DNA of 64,000 bases from Gammaproteobacteria bacterium (GCA_009838035.1 VXSK01000002.1:1-64000), one strand, 5' to 3'; positions 44,429 through 55,294 are shown, counted from the first letter of the stretch. Program-made: numbers and translations. Notes: generated by a model from the letters alone, not told the origin.

Positions 44429-44451
44429 GCCGGAACGGAAGGATACACTAG

Positions 44452-44465
44452 TGCGTTGCAACGCA
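44452..44465. repeat. 14-bp palindrome in the tRNA-Leu / ECF sigma divergent region
   Basis: TGCGTTGCAACGCA is a perfect palindrome, followed closely by a partial copy TGCATTGCAA. It lies between the diverging tRNA-Leu and ECF sigma factor genes, where it could be a regulator-binding site. Confidence 0.55.
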
Positions 44466-44507
44466 GTGCATTGCAACCATCCGTAAGGGAATCGCATCTA
44501 TCCGAGC

Positions 44508-45101
44508 ATGTCGGGGTTTGCCAACAGGACCATCGATCCGGCATTCGTCCGTGCCGCCCAACGGGGCGACATGAAGGCGCATGAAATTATTTACCGCCAG
44601 TTCGCGGACCCGGTCTATACGCTCGCGCTGCGAATGACCGGATCGCCGACGGTGGCGGACGACATTCTGCAGGAGAGTTTCGTGGAAGTGCTGCGGGGCA
44701 TTGCAAAATTCCGGGGAGAGGCTTCCCTGGCCACCTGGATCCGGCGCATCGCCGTCTCGCGCTGCTTGATGCACATGCGCCAGGCCTGGAACCGCCGGCG
44801 CCTGCTGTTTTCCGAGATCGTCGGTGACGAAGGAACGTACGAAATCCGGGCCAGGGAGGAAACGCCGGAGCTGGCCATGGACCTGGAGACGGCCCTCGAC
44901 GGTCTTTCGCCTACGGCCCGCGCGGTCGTATGGCTGCACGACGTGGAGGGATACACGCACAAGGAAATCGGCGAAATGATGAATCGCACCAGCAGTTTTT
45001 CCAAATCGCAACTGGCGCGCGCCCACAAGCGCCTGCGGGAGCGCCTGGCTCCCGCCGCCGATGCATCCGCGGCGCCGGTGCGGCAGGCGATGATCGCCTG
45101 A
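44508..45101 (+). CDS. RNA polymerase ECF sigma factor
   Basis: The 197-residue protein has sigma region 2 (about residues 25-95: IIYRQFADPVYTLALRMTGSPTVADDILQESFVEVLRGIAKFRGEASLATWIRRIAVSRC) and region 4 (about 130-180: LSPTARAVVWLHDVEGYTHKEIGEMM and SKSQLARAHKRLRERL). It directs polymerase to a stress or envelope regulon. It is followed 10 bp later by a membrane protein likely to be its anti-sigma factor and by a periplasmic PDZ protein, which suggests a transmembrane signal path. No strong ribosome-binding site is seen before the ATG. Confidence 0.92.
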   Translation: MSGFANRTIDPAFVRAAQRGDMKAHEIIYRQFADPVYTLALRMTGSPTVADDILQESFVEVLRGIAKFRGEASLATWIRRIAVSRCLMHMRQAWNRRRLLFSEIVGDEGTYEIRAREETPELAMDLETALDGLSPTARAVVWLHDVEGYTHKEIGEMMNRTSSFSKSQLARAHKRLRERLAPAADASAAPVRQAMIA

Positions 45102-45111
45102 AGGAGATCCG

Positions 45112-45810
45112 ATGACACGCAGTCAGACTCAGAACAGTTCCATGCAGGGCGGCGGCATTGCCGCGGCCCTGAGGGCAATGCCCCCGCAGAAGGCCCCCGA
45201 GGGCGGCTGGAAGCGCGTGCTCGAACGGCATGAAGCCCAACAGCAACTCGAATCGCGCCGCCGGCGCTATTGGGGCGGCGGGATGGCCGTCGCGGCAAGT
45301 GTCGCGGTTGCCGTAGTCGGCTTGAGGCTGGGCGCAGGCTTCTTTGGGGGTCCGGGGATTGAAACCGACGCCGTCAACCCCGGTCCGGAGGCGGCTGCGT
45401 TCGGGGAGGAAGGTTTTGCGTCTTCCCGGAGCGCGGAACGCCCTCCCATCCAGGTCGCATCCGAGACGGAGGGCGGAATCACGGCGGAATTCGGGCAGCA
45501 GCTCGAGCAGATGGACATGGACGCTCTGGTCGCCTTTTCCCAGTTCCAGGAGGAGCGCCTGAGGTCGCTGCCAATGATTGACTTTTCCGGGCCGGGCCGG
45601 GTAGTGGAAGTGGGTTCCTTCGGACTCACGACCGAACTTGAAGACCAGATTGCGCTGCTGGACGAAGGACTGATACCGGCGACGCTCAATGCCGGCGACC
45701 AGGCGGTTCCCCGCCGATTGCTGCAGGAGCGGGCCCTCCTGATGGAAGACCTTTTTGACTTGCGCCGCGCCGAGGCCGCGGAAGCCGGCTTCATTTATGC
45801 CGATTTCTAG
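45112..45810 (+). CDS. single-pass membrane protein, probable anti-sigma factor
   Basis: The 232-residue protein has a cytoplasmic N-terminus (about 1-52) with WKRVLERHEAQQQLESRRRRYW, one transmembrane helix (about 54-78) and a periplasmic acidic, helical C-terminus. It lies directly after the ECF sigma gene with an upstream AAGGAG ribosome-binding site. This layout is that of anti-sigma factors, but no HxxxCxxC zinc motif is present and no family is recognised. The assignment rests mainly on topology and context. Confidence 0.65.
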   Translation: MTRSQTQNSSMQGGGIAAALRAMPPQKAPEGGWKRVLERHEAQQQLESRRRRYWGGGMAVAASVAVAVVGLRLGAGFFGGPGIETDAVNPGPEAAAFGEEGFASSRSAERPPIQVASETEGGITAEFGQQLEQMDMDALVAFSQFQEERLRSLPMIDFSGPGRVVEVGSFGLTTELEDQIALLDEGLIPATLNAGDQAVPRRLLQERALLMEDLFDLRRAEAAEAGFIYADF

Positions 45811-45843
45811 CGTATCCGATAGACAAGACTGGAGTACCGAATC

Positions 45844-46833
45844 ATGAAAATTCTTGCACTGACGCCATTGTTGACATTGTTGCTTGCCCCTGTCGGGCTT
45901 CAGGCGCAGCCGCACGAGGGCGCTTTGCCCGAAGAGCAGTTGGCAGACATGCTCCGCCGGGGATACGTGACGTGGCAGGAACCCGCGAAGGGCGCACGCC
46001 TGGGCATAGGCCTGGGCAACTGGGCCGATGGCCCGGTCGAGGGACTGAACGTGATGTCGGTATCGCCGGGCGGACCGGCCGAGCAGGCGGGGTTGCGGGC
46101 GGAAGACCTGCTGATTTCGATCAACGGGGAATCGCTGGCCGGCCCAAGCGGCGAGCAGTCCTACGGACACCTTCGCGACATGCTCGCCGAAACCCAGCCG
46201 GGCAGTGAAGTCTCCATCGGCTACCGGCGCGACGGTGACGACCGGGAAGTCCGGGTCAAGACCGGTGCGTGGACGCAGATCGTTGCCGGCAGGGACGTCT
46301 TGGCGCCCCGTTTCGCTGAGCGTGCCGAAGGTTGGGCCCGTAGGCTGGCAAACAGTTTCAGCGGCGGCGATGTGGACGTGGAAGTTGAACTGGATGACGA
46401 CGGAGGCCCGGCGCGAAGGGTTGTGCGCGTGCGCCGCGGTGGTCCCGCCGACATCCTGTCTTTCTCCGACATGGCCTGGCGGCTGGGAGGCTTGCAGGTC
46501 GCCGAACTGACGCCCGCCCTGGGCGAGTATTTCGGCGTTGAAGAGGGCCTGCTGGTGGTCCGCACACCCGAGCACGTGGACATCGGGCTGGAAGACGGCG
46601 ACGTGATCCGCAAGATCGGCGGACGGACTTTCAGGGACGCCCGCCAGGCCACGCGCATACTGCGCTCGTATGAGCCCGGCGAGGAGGTGGAGCTGGAAGT
46701 GATGCGGCACAAGCGAAGCCGCACGGTCCGTTTCGAGCTCCCGGAGCGGCCCGGCAGGATCACGCGCGGCAATTTGCTTAGCCCGCCCGCAGTACCCGAA
46801 GCCCCGCCTGTGCGTTGGCCCGGATCAACATAG
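45844..46833 (+). CDS. periplasmic protein with two PDZ domains and no protease domain
   Basis: The 329-residue protein has a signal peptide ending LQAQPHEG. The first PDZ domain (about residues 50-150) has LGIGLGN, VMSVSPGGPAEQAGLRAEDLLISINGES; the second (about 215-300) has GLLVVRTPEHVDIGLEDGDVIRKIGGR and EVELEVMRHKR. A low-complexity linker with Arg and Asp joins them. No trypsin-like or Tsp-type catalytic domain is seen. It follows the probable anti-sigma gene by 33 bp, so it may sense misfolded or unassembled envelope proteins for the pathway. This is inferred. Confidence 0.8.
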   Translation: MKILALTPLLTLLLAPVGLQAQPHEGALPEEQLADMLRRGYVTWQEPAKGARLGIGLGNWADGPVEGLNVMSVSPGGPAEQAGLRAEDLLISINGESLAGPSGEQSYGHLRDMLAETQPGSEVSIGYRRDGDDREVRVKTGAWTQIVAGRDVLAPRFAERAEGWARRLANSFSGGDVDVEVELDDDGGPARRVVRVRRGGPADILSFSDMAWRLGGLQVAELTPALGEYFGVEEGLLVVRTPEHVDIGLEDGDVIRKIGGRTFRDARQATRILRSYEPGEEVELEVMRHKRSRTVRFELPERPGRITRGNLLSPPAVPEAPPVRWPGST

Positions 46834-46908
46834 CCGAATCTCCCGCAGAGTAGCGCCATGTCCCGCTAGCTTCCGGCAAGGAGGCAGGACACCCGCCGGG
46901 GCTTTCCC

Positions 46909-46914
46909 TACAAT
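46909..46914 (+). promoter_or_regulatory. possible -10 element of queA
   Basis: TACAAT lies 6 bases before the GTG start of queA, and no Shine-Dalgarno lies between. If it is used, the transcript would begin at the start codon. The -35 is weak. Confidence 0.35.
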
Positions 46915-46920
46915 GCGCGC

Positions 46921-49031
<2,111 letters not shown>

Positions 49032-49084
49032 TCGGTGTGCGATAATTTGCGGTCAGGAATGAGCCACAAACGGACCCACCCGTC

Positions 49085-49417
49085 ATGCTTCTCGACATAC
49101 TGATTTCTCCCGCCTGGGCCCAGGGGGCTGGCGAAGGCCCCAGCATGCTGCCGATGATCTTCACGATGGTGCTGATCTTCGCGGTCATGTACTTCATGGT
49201 CATTCGCCCGCAGAGCAAGCGCAACAAGGCGCACCGAGCTCTGGTGGCCGCGTTGTCGGAAGGCGACGAGGTGCTGGCCTCGGGCGGCATGGTGGGCCGC
49301 ATTACCGGCGTGGCGGAGCAGTTCGTGACGCTGGAAGTGGCCAGGGACGTGCAGGTCAAGGTGCAACGGCAAAGCGTGAGCGCGGTATTGCCCAAGGGCA
49401 CGATCAAGGGCATTTGA
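49085..49417 (+). CDS. yajC: preprotein translocase subunit YajC
   Basis: The 110-residue inner-membrane protein has one helix (about residues 20-40, LPMIFTMVLIFAVMYFMVIRPQSKR), preceded by SPAWAQ and followed by a cytoplasmic domain with GDEVLASGGMVGRITGV. It binds SecDF as part of the holotranslocon. A GATAAT at 49041-49046 may be a -10 for yajC-secDF. No clear Shine-Dalgarno is seen. Confidence 0.94.
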   Translation: MLLDILISPAWAQGAGEGPSMLPMIFTMVLIFAVMYFMVIRPQSKRNKAHRALVAALSEGDEVLASGGMVGRITGVAEQFVTLEVARDVQVKVQRQSVSAVLPKGTIKGI

Positions 49418-49453
49418 CAAGACACTTGGCGGCGCGCCGGCGCCGTTGCGAGC

Positions 49454-51292
49454 ATGAATCGCTATCCCCTCTGGAAAAACCTGCTGGTACTGATCGCCAT
49501 AGTCGGCGGCGGGCTGATTGCGCTTCCGAACATTTACGGCGACGACCCCGCGGTGCTGATATCGCGCGAAGGCCAGGGCGAGATCAGCGAGATGGAGGCC
49601 GATTCCGCCCGCCGGGCGCTTGCCGTGGCCGGTATTGAAATCCTCGGCGCAAGGCAGCGCGGCAACTCTCTGCTGATCCGGTTCGACTCGGTGGAATCGC
49701 AGTTGAGCGCCCGGGACCTGCTGATGGAGCAGCTCGGACCGGGTTACATCCTGGCGCTGGACCTGGTCCCCCGAACGCCCGACTGGGTGGCGGCGCTCGG
49801 ATTGAGGCCGATGAGCCTGGGGCTGGACCTGCAGGGCGGCGTTCATTTCCTGTTCGAGGTCAATACCGACATGGTCGTGGCCACGCGGGTGGAGGGCTAC
49901 GCCGACGACTTCAGCCGGCGGCTGCGCGAGGCAGGAATCCGCCGCACGGTGCAGCCGCTGGAAGGCGCCGTGCGGGTCGAACTTCGCCGCCGCGAGGACC
50001 TGGAGCAGGCGGAAGACCTGCTCGCCGAGATCGAGCCCGACCTTGCGTACGATTCGGGCTTTGACGGCGAAGGCGCCTGGATTACCGCGACACTGGGCGA
50101 CGCGCGCCTGAGGGAATTGCGCGACAACGCCGTCAGCAAGAACATCACGATACTGCGCAACCGCGTGAACGAACTGGGCGTGGCGGAACCGCTGGTACAG
50201 CGCCAGGGCCTGGGACGTATCGTCGTGCAGTTGCCGGGAGTGCAGGACCCGGCGCAGGCCTCGCGGATTCTCGGCTCCACCGCCACCGTGGAGTTTCGGA
50301 TGACGTGCTACGAGGAGGACGCCCTGCAAGCCGATCGCCTTGGGCGGGCGCCGCTCGGCTGCGAATTGCAGTATCACACGGAAGGATATCCGATCCTCTT
50401 GCGGCGCGCCGTGATCGCCGACGGCGGCCAGTTGGTGGACGCCAGGCAGGGCTTCGACGAGAACGGCCAGCCGGCAGTGCACGTCAACCTGGCGGCGCGC
50501 GGTGCGGACGCAATGCTGGAGGCCACCCAGGAAAACCTGAACCGGCCGATGGGCGTGCTGTTCATCGAGTTCAAACCCGAACTGGATGAACGCGGCGAGA
50601 CCGTGCTTCGCGAAGAGAAAACGGTCATCAGCGACGCCATCATCCGCGGCGTATTCTCCAGCCGCTTCCAGATCACCGGACTGAACGTCGTGGACGCGCG
50701 CGATCTGGCGCTGCTGTTGCGTGCCGGTGCGCTGGAGGCGCCGATCTTCAAGGTCGAGGAGCGGACCGTGGGGCCGTCGCTCGGCCAGGACAATATCGAC
50801 CAGGGCATGCGCGCCATTCTCGTGGGCCTCTTTCTCGTGGTGCTGTTCATCAGCGTCTATTACCGGGTGTTCGGCATGATCGCGACGATGGCGCTGGCCG
50901 CCAACATGGTGTTGATCGTGGCGCTGCTGTCGCTGCTGCAGGCGTCGCTGACGCTCCCCGGGATCGCCGGCATCGTGCTTACCGTGGGCATGGCGGTGGA
51001 CGCCAACGTGCTGATCTTCGAGCGCATCCGCGAGGAACTGCGCAACGGCAATTCGCCGCAGGCGAGCATCCGGGCCGGCTACGAGAAAGCGCTGGTGACG
51101 ATTGCCGACGCCAACATCACCACGCTCATCGCGGCGATCGTGCTGTTTACCTTCGGCACCGGACCGATCAAGGGTTTCGCGATCACGCTGTCGCTGGGCA
51201 TCCTGATGTCCATGTTCACCGCCATCGTGGGAACCCGGGCGGTGGTCAATCTCGTTTACGGCAGGCGGCGCCTGAGCAGGCTGGCGGTGTAA
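49454..51292 (+). CDS. secD: protein translocase subunit SecD
   Basis: The 612-residue RND-type membrane protein uses the proton gradient to help pull proteins through SecYEG. It has an N-terminal helix, the periplasmic P1 head after GLDLQGGVHFLFEVN (about residue 120), and a C-terminal block of transmembrane helices with GIVLTVGMAVDANVLIFERIREELR. The periplasmic portion has the expected size. secF follows 2 bp later. It starts at ATG 49454. Confidence 0.96.
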   Translation: MNRYPLWKNLLVLIAIVGGGLIALPNIYGDDPAVLISREGQGEISEMEADSARRALAVAGIEILGARQRGNSLLIRFDSVESQLSARDLLMEQLGPGYILALDLVPRTPDWVAALGLRPMSLGLDLQGGVHFLFEVNTDMVVATRVEGYADDFSRRLREAGIRRTVQPLEGAVRVELRRREDLEQAEDLLAEIEPDLAYDSGFDGEGAWITATLGDARLRELRDNAVSKNITILRNRVNELGVAEPLVQRQGLGRIVVQLPGVQDPAQASRILGSTATVEFRMTCYEEDALQADRLGRAPLGCELQYHTEGYPILLRRAVIADGGQLVDARQGFDENGQPAVHVNLAARGADAMLEATQENLNRPMGVLFIEFKPELDERGETVLREEKTVISDAIIRGVFSSRFQITGLNVVDARDLALLLRAGALEAPIFKVEERTVGPSLGQDNIDQGMRAILVGLFLVVLFISVYYRVFGMIATMALAANMVLIVALLSLLQASLTLPGIAGIVLTVGMAVDANVLIFERIREELRNGNSPQASIRAGYEKALVTIADANITTLIAAIVLFTFGTGPIKGFAITLSLGILMSMFTAIVGTRAVVNLVYGRRRLSRLAV

Positions 51293-51294
51293 CG

Positions 51295-52230
51295 ATGGAA
51301 TTGCTGCGCCTCCGCCGCGAAATCGACTTTTTCGGCCAACGCCGGATCGCCACCATCCTGTCCGTGGTCCTGGTGCTCGTTTCGTTGGGTTCCCTGGCTA
51401 CGCGGCAGCTCAACCTGGGCATCGATTTCACCGGCGGCGTCCTGCTGGAAGTCGGCTACCAGGCGGACGCCGATCTCGGAGACATTCGGTCCGACCTGGC
51501 GGCGGCCGGTTACGCCGACGCCCAAGTACAGAACTTCGGCGCGGCCCGCGACGTGCTGATTCGGATTCCGCCGCGCGGGAACGTCGATGAGAAGGGCGTG
51601 GGCGAGGAGTTGCTCGGCGTGCTGCGCGCCGGCGGCGAGCAGGTGGACCTGCGACGCGTCGAATTCGTTGGGCCTCAGGTTGGCCAGGAACTGACCGAGC
51701 GCGGAGGCCTGGCGGTTCTTTTCGCCCTGCTGATGATCCTGCTTTACGTGATGTTCCGCTTCCAGTGGAAATTCGCCGTCGGTTCGGTGGCGGCGCTGGC
51801 GCATGACGTAATCATCATCCTCGGCATCTTCTCCGTGTTCCAGCTGCCGTTCGATCTGACCATCCTGGCGGCGGCGCTGGCCGTGATCGGCTATTCCCTC
51901 AACGACACGATCGTGGTGTTCGACCGCATACGCGAAAACTTCCGCAGGATCCGCACGAGCGACGCGCAATCCGTGATGAACACTTCCGTCAACCAGATGC
52001 TCGGCCGCACCGTCATCACCAGCCTGACCACGCTGCTGGTTCTCATTGCGTTGTTCCTGTTCGGAGGGGAGGCCCTGAAAGGGTTCTCGTCGGCCCTGAT
52101 CATCGGCGTCGTGGTGGGAACCTATTCATCCATCTACGTCGCGGGAAATACCGCGCTGGCGCTCAAGGTGAGCACGGTGGACCTGTTGCCGCCGAAGAAG
52201 GAAACCGCCAACGACGGCGCCGTGACCTAA
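51295..52230 (+). CDS. secF: protein translocase subunit SecF
   Basis: The 311-residue membrane protein partners SecD. It has LGIDFTGGVLLEV at about residues 40-52, a small periplasmic domain and five to six transmembrane helices with LAVIGYSLNDTIVVFDRIRENFR and FLFGGEALKGFSSALIIGVVVGTYSSIYVA. It lies 2 bp after secD, so translation is probably coupled. It converges with suhB with only 3 bp between stops and no obvious terminator. Confidence 0.96.
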   Translation: MELLRLRREIDFFGQRRIATILSVVLVLVSLGSLATRQLNLGIDFTGGVLLEVGYQADADLGDIRSDLAAAGYADAQVQNFGAARDVLIRIPPRGNVDEKGVGEELLGVLRAGGEQVDLRRVEFVGPQVGQELTERGGLAVLFALLMILLYVMFRFQWKFAVGSVAALAHDVIIILGIFSVFQLPFDLTILAAALAVIGYSLNDTIVVFDRIRENFRRIRTSDAQSVMNTSVNQMLGRTVITSLTTLLVLIALFLFGGEALKGFSSALIIGVVVGTYSSIYVAGNTALALKVSTVDLLPPKKETANDGAVT

Positions 52231-52233
52231 CTG

Positions 52234-53019
52234 TTATCCGAAGGATTTGTCGAACAGCTTTCTGAGCTCCGCATAAACCTTGGGCGTGCCCGCCAGCACA
52301 TGGCCCGTCTCCATGCAGTCGGTGTCCGGTTCCAGTCCCGAAATCCAGCCTCCGGCCTCCTCGATCAGCAGGGCCCCGGCCGCGATGTCCCAGGGCTTGA
52401 GCCCGAATTCCCAGAAGCCGTCCAGGCGCCCCGCCGCAACATAGGCCAGGTCCAGCGCCGCCGCGCCGGGACGCCGCACTCCGGACGTGTGGCGCATCAC
52501 CTGCCGCAGCATGCGCATATAGACGTCCACCCATTGCAGGTTGCGGCGATAGGGGAATCCGGTTCCGATCAGGCTTCCGGACAGGGTCTCCTGGCGGCTG
52601 GCCCGGATCCGCCGCTCGTTCATCCGCGCTCCTCCTCCGCGCGTGCAGGTGAACATTTCCTGCCGCATCGGATCGTAAATCACGCCGAGCTGCAGTTCGC
52701 TTCTTCGGCGCAATGCCAGGGACACGCAGAAAACCGGGAAGCGATGGATGTAGTTGGTCGTGCCGTCGAGCGGGTCGATGATCCACTCGTACTCGCTGGT
52801 ACCGCTGGCGCCGCCCTCTTCGCCGAGAAAGGCGTGGTCGGGGTAGCCGGTGCGAATGTGCTCGACGATGATCCGTTCGGCGGCCTCATCGACCTCCGTC
52901 ACGAGTTCGTTCGGGCTCTTGCTGCGCACCGTCAGCTGCTCGATCCGGTCGGCGTAGCGCAGGGCCATGTCGCCGGCCCGCCGGGCGGCGGCCGTCGCGG
53001 TGTTGAGCAGGGGCATCAT
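52234..53019 (-). CDS. suhB: inositol monophosphatase family protein (SuhB)
   Basis: The 261-residue protein has the three metal-site motifs: FLGEEGG (about residue 65), DPLDGTTNYIHRFPVF (about 83-98) and KPWDIAAGALLIEEAGGW (about 210-227). It hydrolyses inositol-1-phosphate; E. coli SuhB also joins the rRNA antitermination complex. The ATG at 53019 gives normal length (E. coli 267). Its position next to Sec and isc-type genes is usual in gammaproteobacteria. Confidence 0.95.
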   Translation of the reverse strand: MMPLLNTATAAARRAGDMALRYADRIEQLTVRSKSPNELVTEVDEAAERIIVEHIRTGYPDHAFLGEEGGASGTSEYEWIIDPLDGTTNYIHRFPVFCVSLALRRRSELQLGVIYDPMRQEMFTCTRGGGARMNERRIRASRQETLSGSLIGTGFPYRRNLQWVDVYMRMLRQVMRHTSGVRRPGAAALDLAYVAAGRLDGFWEFGLKPWDIAAGALLIEEAGGWISGLEPDTDCMETGHVLAGTPKVYAELRKLFDKSFG

Positions 53020-53118
53020 CGTGCAGTACCGGGAACGGTCAGGAGGGATTGTCGTTCAGCGACACGAAGCCGCGCCGGGCGGAATCGGCGGGTGCGGCTG
53101 AACGGCGGTTCGGGCGTG

Positions 53119-53712
53119 TCAGGCGGTAGCGGCAATCGGTGGGCCGGCCAGGGGAGCGTGCAGGTCGTTCGAGGCAATAGCCGACAGTTCCTGGTAATGG
53201 TCCAGCTCCATCGGGAATTCCTCCAGCGAATGCGGATGCCACATACGCCGCGGAAGGTTGTCCAGGTCACCGCCATATACGTGCAGCGCGATGGCCGGCT
53301 CATCCGTCGCACATTCCGCCACGTGGATCGTATCCTCCTGCATCCGGAAGATAGAACCGGGCTTGAGCAGGACTTCTCCGGTCTTTTCCAGCCCATGCCG
53401 GCCGCATCGGCGGTACACAATGTTGCGCTCGCTTCCGCTGAGCATCAGTATCGCCGCCCAGGTCGAGTGATCGTGCGGCGGGGTGCGGAGGCCGGGGCAG
53501 AAACAGATGCGCATCATCAGCAGGTCGGGGGACCGGTAGAAGATCTGCCGGTCGGGTGTGTCGTCGGCTTCGCTGCAGCCGCAGAAATCCAGCGCATCGT
53601 AAACGTCGTCGAGCCGGTCACGCAGTCCCGTCAGCATGCCGTGCATGGCGGCGCCGGGATTTGGTTCGCTCGCGGCCCTGGCGCCGCGCTCTACGAGATC
53701 AAATACCTGCAA
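53119..53712 (-). CDS. cysteine dioxygenase-type cupin (possibly 3-mercaptopropionate dioxygenase)
   Basis: The 197-residue protein matches the bacterial CDO/thiol-dioxygenase cupin family. The first cupin motif PPHDHSTWAAILMLSGSERNIVYRR gives two iron-binding histidines, and a later TIHVAECATDEPAIALHVYGG gives the third. The enzyme oxidises a thiol to the sulfinic acid with O2 and non-haem iron. Cysteine and 3-mercaptopropionate types cannot be separated safely by eye. It is divergent from a cysteine desulfurase across about 100 bp, so two fates of cysteine sulfur sit side by side. Confidence 0.82.
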   Translation of the reverse strand: MQVFDLVERGARAASEPNPGAAMHGMLTGLRDRLDDVYDALDFCGCSEADDTPDRQIFYRSPDLLMMRICFCPGLRTPPHDHSTWAAILMLSGSERNIVYRRCGRHGLEKTGEVLLKPGSIFRMQEDTIHVAECATDEPAIALHVYGGDLDNLPRRMWHPHSLEEFPMELDHYQELSAIASNDLHAPLAGPPIAATA

Positions 53713-53815
53713 GCTGAATCTCCCCGCGTTTTCCTGTCTCCGTGGCCCTATTCTAATGCGATCCTGTTGGTATCCTACCGCCCCATTAACCGGCCGTATT
53801 GAACCGATAAGCCTG

Positions 53816-55294
53816 ATGCCTCCCGCCGCGCCGATCTACATGGACTACGCCGCTTCCGCGCCGGTGGATCCGCGCGTGGCCGAGCGCATGAGCGCGCTGC
53901 TCCTGGCCGGGCCTCACGCCAACCCTTCCGCCCGGCACGAGGGCGGAATCGAGGCCGGAAAGCTGATCGCCGAATCGGCGGCGCAAGTGGGCGCCCTGGT
54001 GGGGCTGTCGGGCGAGGAGGTCATCTTCACCTCGGGCGCGACCGAGTCCATCGGACTGGGGGTGATCGGTGCGGCCCGCTATCGATCGCGGCAGGGGCGC
54101 CACGTCATCACCGGCCTGAGCGAGCATCCGGCAGGACTCAAATCCTGCCTGGCCTTGCGGAACGAAGGTTTCGAGGTGACTTGCCTCGAACCCGATTCGC
54201 GGGGGGTGGTGACCAGTGAGGCACTCCGTTCCGCGCTGCGGCCCGACACCGTGCTCGTGTCGCTGATGCACGTGAACAACGAAATCGGCGTCGTTCAGGA
54301 CGTTGCCGAATTCGGCAGGCTTTGCGCGGAACATGGCGCCTGGCTGCACGTCGACGCGGCGCAGAGCGCCGGCAAGCTTCCCCTGAATATGCGCCGGCAG
54401 CGCATCGACCTGCTGTCGCTTACGGCGCACAAGATGTACGGACCGAAAGGCGCGGGGGCCCTGTGCATCAACCGCGATCGGATTCCGCGCATCGAGCCGC
54501 TGCTTTTCGGCGGCGGGCAGCAGCGCTCGTTGCGTCCAGGCACCCTGCCGACGCACCAGGTCGCGGGGCTGGGCGCCGCCTGCGAGATAGCCGGCAGGGA
54601 CATGGAGGCGGAGGGCGTGCGGGTAAGCGCCCTGAGCGAGCGGCTATGGCAGGGCCTGAGTAAAGCCGGAGGCGTAATGCTGAACGGCGCGGGCGCGGAT
54701 CTGGCGCCCGGGATCCTCAGCGTCAGCGTGGAGGACGTGGAAGGCAGCAGCCTGGTGGACGCGCTTGAGGGCATTGTTTTCTCGTTGGGTTCGGCCTGTT
54801 CCAGGGCGCAGGATGAGCCGTCCGCCGTCCTGCGCTGCCTTGGCCGATCCCCGCTTCTGGCCGGCAGCACGATCCGCTTCAGCGTGGGACGCTTCAGCAC
54901 GGAACAGGAAATCGACCGGGTGAGCGGGATATTTCAAAGAGCAGTTGCCTCATTGCGCGCCCTGTCGGACGAGCAACCAGCCTTGGGAGAAGGTCCGGGA
55001 TGCATCACCCGGGGTGAAGCCGGGCGGCGCAACGCCGGCGACTGGATACGCCTGGAAGCGCGCTGGAACCGTGACGAGGTGGTCGAGACCGCATTTCGCG
55101 TGTTGGGCCCTCCGATACTGGCGGCCGCCGCGCGTAACGGCGCCGCGGCGCTGAAATCGTCCGGCCGGCGATTGGCTGTGGACGAATGGACCGCGCGGCT
55201 GAACGAGGAGCTCAAGCCGCCGCCCGAGGCGCGCTCGCTGCTGCTATGCGCCCGCGACGCCTTGCAAGCCTGCCTGCGGGGCGAGGATAATTGA
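53816..55294 (+). CDS. cysteine desulfurase fused to a degenerate IscU-like domain
   Basis: The 492-residue protein has a NifS/IscS domain (residues 8 to about 385): MDYAASAPVDPRV, TSGATESI, the PLP lysine Lys206 in LTAHKMYGPKG, and the active-site Cys328 in SLGSACSRAQDEPS. About residues 395-490 align with IscU: AGDWIRLEARW resembles ACGDVMKLQIKV, then an FRVLGPPILAAAA segment, and finally KPPPEARSLLLCARDAL for PPVKIHCSILAEDA. All three IscU ligand cysteines are replaced (Ala, Pro, Ser); the Asp of the first motif remains. ATG 53816 is the start. iscA follows 28 bp later. No iscR, iscU or hscBA is nearby. Confidence 0.85.
   Translation: MPPAAPIYMDYAASAPVDPRVAERMSALLLAGPHANPSARHEGGIEAGKLIAESAAQVGALVGLSGEEVIFTSGATESIGLGVIGAARYRSRQGRHVITGLSEHPAGLKSCLALRNEGFEVTCLEPDSRGVVTSEALRSALRPDTVLVSLMHVNNEIGVVQDVAEFGRLCAEHGAWLHVDAAQSAGKLPLNMRRQRIDLLSLTAHKMYGPKGAGALCINRDRIPRIEPLLFGGGQQRSLRPGTLPTHQVAGLGAACEIAGRDMEAEGVRVSALSERLWQGLSKAGGVMLNGAGADLAPGILSVSVEDVEGSSLVDALEGIVFSLGSACSRAQDEPSAVLRCLGRSPLLAGSTIRFSVGRFSTEQEIDRVSGIFQRAVASLRALSDEQPALGEGPGCITRGEAGRRNAGDWIRLEARWNRDEVVETAFRVLGPPILAAAARNGAAALKSSGRRLAVDEWTARLNEELKPPPEARSLLLCARDALQACLRGEDN

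Noticed and set aside
53053-53104. Hairpin CGTTCAGC/GCTGAACG between suhB and the dioxygenase gene
   Set aside because: Only 8 bp with a long loop and no U-tract; too weak to call a terminator or a regulatory element.
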